Assembly (NCBI RefSeq): GCF_013369385.1
Contig: NZ_SZTO01000009.1
Coordinates: forward strand, 1-64,000
DNA: 64,000 bases
Direction of reading: 5' to 3'
DNA from: Vibrio sp. 05-20-BW147
GTDB lineage: Bacteria; Pseudomonadota; Gammaproteobacteria; Enterobacterales; Vibrionaceae
Below are positions 1 to 5,584 of this stretch, piece after piece. Under the pieces are notes generated by a model. That model worked only from the letters and a program-made list of their open reading frames with translations. It was not told the origin of the DNA and made no database searches. The position numbers were made by a program, and so were the translations under genes. Within the stretch, counting starts at the first letter, position 1. Every line of letters begins with the position of its first letter.

Positions 1-170
1 AGCTCGGTATCTACCTAAAATCACAGCTAAAGACCGGATAGAGACCGGACCGACGACGCCGTCGCGATAGTTACAGAAACTACATCATGCAGGAAGTCAG
101 GCAGGATAAGCCTTAGAGAGAGATTACAGGGTCAGTCTAGTGTGACCGACCCAGCGATCTAGGATTTTAG
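1..170 (+). repeat. Left arm of a perfect 170-bp inverted repeat
   Basis: Base i of this arm pairs with base 4609-i throughout; bases 1-170 are the exact reverse complement of 4439-4608, and the match ends at base 171. It may continue beyond the left edge. The arm contains two copies of AGACCGGA (31-38 and 42-49), 11 bp apart, which is one helical turn, and a short CGACG/CGTCG hairpin (51-64). The stop codon of the 99-aa gene (167-169) lies inside it. Such identity suggests recent duplication, gene conversion or active recombination. Confidence 0.97.
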
Positions 171-466
171 ATTGAGTGGGGCTCTTGAGAGTCACACTCG
201 GATGAATCATTAGATTTTTGGCTGTATTGTGAATACTTCTGGGCAAGCTTATGCTTATTTGCACTTGCATTCCTTGTTTTTGTTATCACAGCGCTAGTTT
301 CTCGAGTTTCCCGTTCATATATAGAGGAAACATTTTCTTGATAGTTACTGTTTTTTTTCGCATTATCCTTTGCTACTCGAGCACTAGAACCAGTGGCGTA
401 AACACCATTATAGTATGCGACGGCAACTTTCTTTTTTTTCTTTTTTTCGTCTTTGCTATCAATCAT
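167..466 (-). CDS. Small lysine-rich protein of unknown function, coupled to the zeta-like kinase
   Basis: This 99-aa protein is not a family I recognise. It begins with an acidic/lysine run (residues 3-13, six consecutive lysines at 8-13), then an AVAYYNGVYATGSS stretch, and ends in a Ser/Asn/Gln/Lys-rich, probably disordered tail. Its ATG (466-464) overlaps the TGA stop of the upstream kinase (465-463), so the two are probably translated together. The lysine codons create A7 and A8 runs on the coding strand (441-447 and 432-439), a possible slippage site. The stop codon falls inside the left inverted repeat. It could be the partner (antitoxin-like or otherwise) of the kinase, but nothing in its sequence proves this. 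Confidence 0.6.
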   Translation of the reverse strand: MIDSKDEKKKKKKVAVAYYNGVYATGSSARVAKDNAKKNSNYQENVSSIYERETRETSAVITKTRNASANKHKLAQKYSQYSQKSNDSSECDSQEPHSI

Positions 467-1377
467 TCTCCAACTCCTCCATAGATTGAGATAAGCGGAC
501 TATTCTCTGTAGCATAGATGACATTGGGTACATCTGCCTCTGTATTTACTTTACCAACAGAGATCCATTCTGAATCATCCTTCATGCGGTAATAGGTTAA
601 CGTTGGGTCATTTGAATACTCATCAAATACAAGTCCGAGTGGTACATAACGTTCAGTGCTCAAAAATCGAGAAAAGGCGCGGTTAGCAGAAATTTTGCGA
701 TCTACACTAACAAAAACAAAATGGACCTTGTAGCCTGCTTCAATCAACGCATTTCGCAAGTCCCGTATAGAAGAACAATCATAGCCTATTTTAGGTATTA
801 CTATATTGGCGCCTTCTGACACCATGAACTCATGTACAGATTTTTCTTCCTCAAATTCAGGGTTGGTACTTCCAGATGTAAGTAAAGATGATTCAGCATG
901 CACTAAGCTTGCGCCTTGAGGGACACGAAACTCAGGAAACTTTCTTTTTGCATAGTCTGAGTCAATGATTGCCGCCCCCTTTAGTTCTGCAATTCGATTT
1001 GATATGGTGGATTTTCCCGATGCAGGTAAACCTGTAACAATTATTGCTTCTTGCTCATACTTCAGCCCGCTTTGAGGCAGGATACCTCCGCACCCTAGTT
1101 TAATCTGGTCGTCATCATCAAGTCGCGTGTTGCTAATCAGCTCTGCAAATATCCGACTTCTTAAATCTTCTCTGAGTTCATTTGTGAGATAGGATGTATG
1201 CCGACTTTCTTCACTTGTTAACGTCGGCTGATTTACTGTTGCAGATAGTAGCTTCTCCGCTGCGACGAGCTTCTGAATATGATCACCGAGTTCAACAGTG
1301 TTTTTCAAGCCTAACACCTTAGTTAAGAAGTCTACTGCCAATTTATTTTGGTCTAATGGCCTTGAATAGTATCTCAC
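463..1377 (-). CDS. Zeta-toxin-like P-loop kinase
   Basis: This 304-aa protein has a Walker A motif GLPASGKST at residues 116-124, an IIDSD strand (137-141) where zeta toxins carry their catalytic aspartate, and a late basic stretch (R227, R233, R237) like the family's ATP-clamping arginines. Zeta toxins phosphorylate UDP-N-acetylglucosamine and block cell-wall synthesis; related chromosomal kinases have other substrates, so the substrate here is inferred. Residues 1-105 form an extra helical N-terminal domain, longer than in classical zeta. No typical epsilon antitoxin lies upstream; the only coupled gene is the downstream 99-aa protein (ATGA overlap). It is transcribed away from the integrase, from the 1378-1572 divergent spacer. 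A defence or addiction role is plausible but unproven. Confidence 0.7.
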   Translation of the reverse strand: MRYYSRPLDQNKLAVDFLTKVLGLKNTVELGDHIQKLVAAEKLLSATVNQPTLTSEESRHTSYLTNELREDLRSRIFAELISNTRLDDDDQIKLGCGGILPQSGLKYEQEAIIVTGLPASGKSTISNRIAELKGAAIIDSDYAKRKFPEFRVPQGASLVHAESSLLTSGSTNPEFEEEKSVHEFMVSEGANIVIPKIGYDCSSIRDLRNALIEAGYKVHFVFVSVDRKISANRAFSRFLSTERYVPLGLVFDEYSNDPTLTYYRMKDDSEWISVGKVNTEADVPNVIYATENSPLISIYGGVGE

Positions 1378-1572
1378 TTAATGCCTCCTGCCATGAGATT
1401 ATCTGGTTACGTTTTACACATCAATATAAAACTTATCACACAACAGTTTCAGCAAAACAGATCTAATTTTCAAACTCGCCTTTATTTCGTTTCAAAATAT
1501 TTGGAATTGCCGAATCATTCTTAAAGTCAGACTCATATTAAATCTATGATACTGATAATCATGGAGTTAATT

Positions 1573-1935
1573 ATGATTAAGCTAACTAATCTTCAACAAA
1601 TCACAACCCTACCAATCACCACCACCTTACAAGAACTAGTCAAAGCCATACTCACGGCACCATTTCACGATGAAGCAGAAACCCAACAAACATGGGATGA
1701 TCTGCAATGTGAGCTCTGGTTCCTCACCTCAATTTCGGACCTAACTGCCGTCGTCGTCGACGATATCGAAATGCTAAAACGAGCACTGACCTATACCGAA
1801 TTCGAAGATGATCTGGACTACGGAGCAACACTGACACTAAGCATTGTCGAGGACAGTGGCAAGGGTATTTATCTACTGATGCCTAAGACACTACTCACCG
1901 AATTACGCCAATACTTCTCCATCGAGAATGACTAA
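1573..1935 (+). CDS. Small protein of unknown function upstream of and coupled to integrase
   Basis: This 120-aa acidic protein matches no family I recognise. ATG 1573 is preferred over in-frame ATGs at 1546 and 1561 because GGAG lies 6 bp upstream of it. The protein has a helical N-terminal part (about 15-40), a central Asp/Glu-rich segment around VVVDDIEM, and a C-terminal strand-helix part. Its stop codon TAA (1933-1935) abuts the integrase Shine-Dalgarno sequence, so the two genes are a tight operon. By position it could be a recombination directionality factor or a regulator of integrase, but it lacks an obvious helix-turn-helix of the AlpA type. Confidence 0.65.
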   Translation: MIKLTNLQQITTLPITTTLQELVKAILTAPFHDEAETQQTWDDLQCELWFLTSISDLTAVVVDDIEMLKRALTYTEFEDDLDYGATLTLSIVEDSGKGIYLLMPKTLLTELRQYFSIEND

Positions 1936-1945
1936 GGAGGCAGCG

Positions 1946-3133
1946 ATGCAATCCCGAAAATTCAAATTCAATAAGCGCCAACTCGACTCACTACCACCGA
2001 CGCCGACGACGAGCAAAAGTAAGGAAACGGAATATACCGACGAGTTATGCTCTGGGCTTAAGATGATCATCAACCGCCAAGGCAGGAAGCGTTTCTTGTT
2101 CAGGTACACATTTCACGGAGCCAAGAAATCCATCCAGCTAGGTGAGTATCCAGCACTAGACATCAACACTGCTCGCCAGATTGCCAATGACCATAAACGG
2201 GAAATTGCTCTCGGTAATGACCCCAAGGCTATTCGTGATGAGAAGCGCAACGTCCTTACGTTCCAGGAGTTCTCAGAGCTGCACTACTTACCCTACGCAA
2301 TGATGAATAAGCTCACCGCTAAAAGTGATGCAGGTAGTCTCAAGCTTCATTTCTATCCGAAATGGGGCAAGAAACCTCTCACCGATATCGGTCAGCAGGA
2401 CATTCAGAAATTGTTGGACGGGTTACTAGAAGGTAGGAAACCTGCAACGGTGAACCGTCTACGTTCCTTAGTCCTTCGCATGTTCAGACTCGCAATGGAA
2501 TGGGGCTATGTTGATTCTAATCCAGGTCAGTACATACGGAAGTTGAAGGAAAACAATGTAAGACAGCGGTTCCTCTCACGTGCAGAGGTTTCAGCCTTCA
2601 TCAAGGCATGTAACGAGGAACCGAATCGTACTCAATCTAACGCATTGAAATTCGCTCTGCTTACCGGGATGCGAATCGGGGAAATTACCAGTTCGAAATG
2701 GGAATGCCTTACCGTCGACGACGACGGCAATTGGAGCCTATTTCTACCACACACTAAGTCGGGGCTGTCGAGAACGGTCCTACTCAACCACCTAGCTAAG
2801 GAGGTCATCCATGATCAACGACGATTTCAACAACCGAAGAACCCCTATATCTTTGCCGGAGATGCACCCGGTAGACCTATCGCTCATCCGAAGAAGGCTT
2901 TTGCTCGAATCAAGAAAGCTGCCGGGATTACAGACAACTTCCGAATTCATGATTTGAGGCACAGCTTCGCGTCAATTCTTATCAACTCAGGTAATGCCAC
3001 GCTTTATGATGTTCAGCATTTGTTGGGGCATCAGTCACCGCAAACCAGCACTCGATATGCGCATTTGGCTTCGAGTAGGTTGAGAGAGGTGAGTGCAAAT
3101 GTGGCTGAGTTAGTTGGAGATGTGAGTATGTAA
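1946..3133 (+). CDS. int: P4-type tyrosine integrase
   Basis: This 395-aa site-specific recombinase has an N-terminal DUF4102-like arm-binding domain (about 1-100, with the LGEYPALDINTARQIA core), a SAM-like core-binding domain (about 105-200) and a C-terminal catalytic domain. All catalytic residues are visible: R243 in TGMRIGEI, K271 in HTKSG, H335 and R338 in IHDLRHSF, H362 in LLGHQ and nucleophile Y371 in TRYAH. ATG 1946 is chosen over the in-frame ATG at 1928 because AAGGAGG lies 5 bp before it. The gene reads toward the tRNA but is 2.2 kb from it, whereas P4-like integrases usually sit next to their attachment site. A hairpin closes the unit. Family assignment is firm; target site at tRNA-Ile2 is inferred. 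Confidence 0.95.
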   Translation: MQSRKFKFNKRQLDSLPPTPTTSKSKETEYTDELCSGLKMIINRQGRKRFLFRYTFHGAKKSIQLGEYPALDINTARQIANDHKREIALGNDPKAIRDEKRNVLTFQEFSELHYLPYAMMNKLTAKSDAGSLKLHFYPKWGKKPLTDIGQQDIQKLLDGLLEGRKPATVNRLRSLVLRMFRLAMEWGYVDSNPGQYIRKLKENNVRQRFLSRAEVSAFIKACNEEPNRTQSNALKFALLTGMRIGEITSSKWECLTVDDDGNWSLFLPHTKSGLSRTVLLNHLAKEVIHDQRRFQQPKNPYIFAGDAPGRPIAHPKKAFARIKKAAGITDNFRIHDLRHSFASILINSGNATLYDVQHLLGHQSPQTSTRYAHLASSRLREVSANVAELVGDVSM

Positions 3134-3142
3134 GCACAATAA

Positions 3143-3182
3143 AGACAAAAGCATTGATAGCTCGCAATCATTGCTTTTGTCT
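3143..3182 (+). terminator. Hairpin after integrase, probable terminator
   Basis: A 16-bp stem with one mismatch (3143-3158 with 3167-3182) and an 8-nt loop lies 10 bp after the integrase stop. There is no clean T-run after it, so it may be a weak terminator or a 3'-end processing and stability element. Confidence 0.5.
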
Positions 3183-3243
3183 AGGAGTATAATAAGTCTT
3201 AATAACTTATATTTTGTAAACGATTAGATAACGGGGAAGATTA

Positions 3244-3642
3244 ATGGGAGACTGGGAAGATATTTTTGGCTCGGAAGGAATGGAGCCTGACTTTGCTCCA
3301 TGGGATGCTCCAGGATGGGCGGATGACCATGACGATATCAGTAATGAAGAAGAGTATGAAATCGATGTAAAAGAGCGTTATAACACTCTTGTAATATTGA
3401 GTAATCTACTAGAAAGAGCGAACACTAATAAAAAGGTTTTTACTAAAATGGAAAGAAAAGCAATTAAATTCGCAATTGCAGTTCTTTCGTCGAAAAACTG
3501 TTTGAAGAATTTAAGTGAGCCTAATATAGAAGCCACCACTACAGGCTGGGGACAACCTAAATCTCAAATAGGTTGGGGGCAGCCAAAATCTTCGGATAAT
3601 GAAACACCGGTAGATACTGACGATGATGACATAGCGTTCTGA
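3244..3642 (+). CDS. Small acidic protein with an SSB-like C-terminal linker and tip
   Basis: This 132-aa protein has three parts: a Trp/Asp-rich acidic N-terminus (1-40), a helical middle with a lysine-rich end (43-90), and a disordered C-terminus with two GWGQPKS repeats (residues about 101-107 and 110-116) ending in TDDDDIAF. Bacterial SSB proteins end with a Gly/Gln linker that often contains GWGQPQ and a DDDIPF tip that binds many repair and replication enzymes (RecQ, PriA, RecO, exonuclease I, chi subunit). Here the linker and tip are present but no OB fold is. The likely role, by inference, is binding or competing for SSB partners during element replication or anti-host/anti-phage action. 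ATG 3244 is preceded by GGGGAAG. It lies between the integrase hairpin and a convergent gene. Confidence 0.7.
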   Translation: MGDWEDIFGSEGMEPDFAPWDAPGWADDHDDISNEEEYEIDVKERYNTLVILSNLLERANTNKKVFTKMERKAIKFAIAVLSSKNCLKNLSEPNIEATTTGWGQPKSQIGWGQPKSSDNETPVDTDDDDIAF

Positions 3643-3668
3643 GGAACGAGTATTCATTTTTTGCAAGT

Positions 3669-4325
3669 TCAAGTAGGCTTTTTAATTTTTGGTGAAAAGC
3701 CTTTTCCCATTAAGTCTTCTTCAGTTAAGGCTTGGTTTTCAGAAAATCGCCGTGCTAAGTCATAAGTGAATGAATGTAGGTTAATTTTACTCTCGTTGTA
3801 GAAGTTCCACGTCATTCTTCCTCCATCAGTTGCTAATTTACCCTTTTCGTCTATGTTGGGGACCCTGATATAGTCATAATATTTAAAACCAATACTTTGT
3901 TTTCCAAATAAAATATAGAGAGTATGATCAATATTGCTTAAAATAAAAGCACTTTTCCAAGTTGAAGAACGTGTGATGTGAGCTTCAAAACCCATATTTA
4001 TTAGTGCGTTGATTAAGTGCTCTCTTGTCATGAATCCATCTGGCTCTAAATCAAATGTAACAGTTTCATTCTTCGATGAAATATCTTCTAGGCCTAAATT
4101 CCACTCTTTTTTACTTTGTTCAAACTGTTGGTCGGCTTTTCGTTGTAGTTCAAGCAATCTACTAGAAATCTCTTTCTCTCTAGAGTTTTTGGATAACTGT
4201 TCTTGCTCTTGTTTGACAACCCATTCAGAGGTTTTCTTTTCAGCCGCTTCAGAGACCTTTTCTAGGACGACGAGACAGTTAAACAAAAAGCGAAAGATAT
4301 TTTTGATAATTCTAATCAACAACAT
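3669..4325 (-). CDS. Membrane-anchored coiled-coil protein of unknown function
   Basis: This 218-aa protein starts with a hydrophobic segment (about 2-23, LLIRIIKNIFRFLFNCLVVL), then a charged Glu/Lys/Gln helix likely to be coiled coil (about 25-75), then a globular C-terminal domain (about 95-200). The domain has an alpha/beta pattern faintly like YbjN/secretion-chaperone folds, but I would not assign it. ATG 4325 is preferred over a GTG at 4343 because GAGAG lies 9 bp before it. It converges on the SSB-tail gene with a 26-bp gap and begins 114 bp inside the right inverted-repeat arm. Topology suggests an inner-membrane anchor with a cytoplasmic domain, as seen in many phage-exclusion proteins, but function is unknown. 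Confidence 0.65.
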   Translation of the reverse strand: MLLIRIIKNIFRFLFNCLVVLEKVSEAAEKKTSEWVVKQEQEQLSKNSREKEISSRLLELQRKADQQFEQSKKEWNLGLEDISSKNETVTFDLEPDGFMTREHLINALINMGFEAHITRSSTWKSAFILSNIDHTLYILFGKQSIGFKYYDYIRVPNIDEKGKLATDGGRMTWNFYNESKINLHSFTYDLARRFSENQALTEEDLMGKGFSPKIKKPT

Positions 4326-4438
4326 AGCATATGGCTCTCGCACATCAGAAATTGCAAAACGAACATATTATATAGTCATTGTACAACCATGCTAAACAAG
4401 TTGAATTAAAAGTGACTCACTTTGCCCCCATTCCCCAA

Positions 4439-4608
4439 CTAAAATCCTAGATCGCTGGGTCGGTCACACTAGACTGACCCTGTAATCTCTCTCTAAGGCT
4501 TATCCTGCCTGACTTCCTGCATGATGTAGTTTCTGTAACTATCGCGACGGCGTCGTCGGTCCGGTCTCTATCCGGTCTTTAGCTGTGATTTTAGGTAGAT
4601 ACCGAGCT
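4439..4608 (-). repeat. Right arm of the perfect 170-bp inverted repeat
   Basis: This is the exact reverse complement of bases 1-170. It lies 114 bp upstream of the membrane protein start and 755 bp from the tRNA 3' end. With its partner it encloses 4,268 bp holding all six element genes. It carries the paired AGACCGGA motifs in opposite orientation to the left arm. Confidence 0.97.
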
Positions 4609-5318
4609 GGACACGAACCCTAATGTAAATTTCCTATTTAGGTTTTCCGTCCAGTTTGCCGACGGCGGCGGCAGTAGATGTATTTCCCCTGTTGTCCTGA
4701 CAGTTGCGACGGTCATGACAGCCGTGACAGTCCCGAGAGTATCCAGCTAGATTCCCATCCTATTCGACTAACCCTACTCTTCGCCCTAACTCATACCAGA
4801 TTCGCGCTGTAATCCTGTGTGCCGTTGGTAATTCCGTTCTGAGTATGAATATCAGTCCAGTGATTAGCTGCTGTTTCTGGTGCTGTGGTTGAGTGTCATT
4901 GATTGCTGGCCGAAATCACTTAAAAGATAACAGACCGATTACCACTGAGGGTAATCGGTCATCATGATTCAACATTCATCTTGTTCTAATCTTCGGTGCT
5001 GAGTCTCCTGCGTAATCTCAGCTAGAACCCCATCCAGGTATCTAAATTATATTTATATTAATAACTGGACCTAATGGAACGGAATGTTGGTTATATTTTT
5101 GTTGGTTCCAGCGCGAATTTTTTCTGGGGTTCGGTTCTGGTGTTGAGTGGTATGTATCTGCTCTGATTCGTGCTGTACAGACGAGAGAGAGTTCTGATGG
5201 TGGATATCACTCTGGTAGGGGAAGTGTGACTCTGTGGTGACTACGTGGAGTCTTTCGGCGGACCTAATGGACCAGAGCTTACCGGAAGTAATTGCGGACC
5301 AGATATAGACCGGACCAG
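4609..5318. other. Non-coding flank between inverted repeat and tRNA, with short repeats
   Basis: No convincing gene is present. It contains three TGACAG copies (4698, 4716, 4725; spacings 18 and 9 bp), a perfect 11-bp-stem hairpin (4933-4960), two GGACCTAATGG copies (within 5066-5078 and 5259-5271), and AGACCGGACC at 5307-5316, which matches the motif inside both inverted-repeat arms. Such short spaced repeats next to a tRNA are what integrase and directionality-factor arm sites look like, so this may be the recombination control region. A role in packaging or replication is an alternative. Confidence 0.5.
4933..4960. repeat. Perfect 11-bp stem-loop in the element flank
   Basis: GACCGATTACC (4933-4943) pairs exactly with 4950-4960 around a 6-nt loop. 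Neither side has a strong T-run, so a protein-binding site or a weak terminator are both possible. Confidence 0.6.
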
Positions 5319-5354
5319 AAAAGACAAAGGCCCGTAGATTTCTCTACGAGCCTT
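5319..5354 (-). terminator. Terminator of the tRNA-Ile2 transcript
   Basis: On the minus strand a 12-bp stem with one mismatch (5354-5343 with 5338-5327) and a GAAA loop is followed by TGTCTTTT. It lies 10 bp beyond the tRNA 3' end. Confidence 0.75.
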
Positions 5355-5363
5355 ATCGGAATT

Positions 5364-5439
5364 TGGTGGCCCCTCCCAGACTTGAACTGGGGACCAATCG
5401 ATTATGAGTCGACTGCTCTAACCACTGAGCTAAGGGGCC
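5364..5439 (-). tRNA. tRNA-Ile2 (anticodon CAU, modified to lysidine)
   Basis: The minus-strand 76-nt sequence folds as a tRNA: acceptor GGCCCCT with AGGGGCC, D arm TTAGCTCAGTGGTTAGAGCA, anticodon loop CTCATAA on stem GTCGA/TCGAT, T arm with GTTCAAGTC, and an encoded CCA end. The anticodon CAT alone could be Met, but the acceptor and anticodon stems match E. coli ileX/ileY, which also lies beside rpoD. TilS converts its C34 to lysidine so that it reads AUA. Automated annotation often calls it tRNA-Met. Its 3' end faces the mobile element and is the probable integration target. Confidence 0.95.
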
Positions 5440-5453
5440 AAATTGGAGCAAAG

Positions 5454-5482
5454 ATTATAGGAGAACTCGCGCGGGGTGTCTA
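5454..5482 (-). promoter_or_regulatory. Promoter of tRNA-Ile2
   Basis: On the minus strand TAGACA, a 17-bp spacer and a perfect TATAAT precede the tRNA 5' end by 14 bp. With the rpoD terminator just upstream, this lets the tRNA be transcribed independently. Confidence 0.8.
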
Positions 5483-5538
5483 GACGTTGCTACGGCTAAT
5501 TGCGCTTAGTTTTTATTCACTTAGCGAGATAAACAACA

Positions 5539-5566
5539 AAAAAGGTGAGCTAGAGCTCACCTTTTT
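5539..5566 (-). terminator. rpoD terminator
   Basis: A perfect 12-bp stem (5539-5550 with 5555-5566, loop TAGA) flanked by A and T runs follows the rpoD stop on the minus strand and separates rpoD from tRNA-Ile2. Confidence 0.9.
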
Positions 5567-5584
5567 GCTTGAGAAGAGTATGCG

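Larger units (their letters stand above)
1..5363. mobile_element. Integrated mobile element next to tRNA-Ile2 (partial, runs off left edge)
   Basis: A block of accessory DNA lies between the left edge and the 3' end of tRNA-Ile2. It holds a P4-type tyrosine integrase, a zeta-toxin-like kinase, four small genes of unknown role and two perfect 170-bp inverted repeats. Integrases of this class commonly insert at tRNA 3' ends. The tRNA here is intact, so the recombination core should be its 3' end, but no second copy of that end occurs in the window, so the far end must lie to the left. Unusually, the integrase is 2.2 kb from the tRNA and the space next to the tRNA is non-coding. Base composition and gene density differ from the packed core genome that starts at rpoD. 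The element boundary on the tRNA side is inferred. Confidence 0.8.

Noticed and set aside
251..484. 77-aa plus-strand open frame
   Set aside because: It is the shadow of the coupled minus-strand 99-aa gene, with no Shine-Dalgarno site.
1..5363. Second copy of the tRNA 3' end as the far attachment site
   Set aside because: I looked by eye for copies of the 5364-5392 sequence and found none; the far junction must be left of the window.
5292..5483. 63-aa plus-strand open frame across the tRNA
   Set aside because: It runs through tRNA-Ile2 and its terminator on the opposite strand; no ribosome site or homology.
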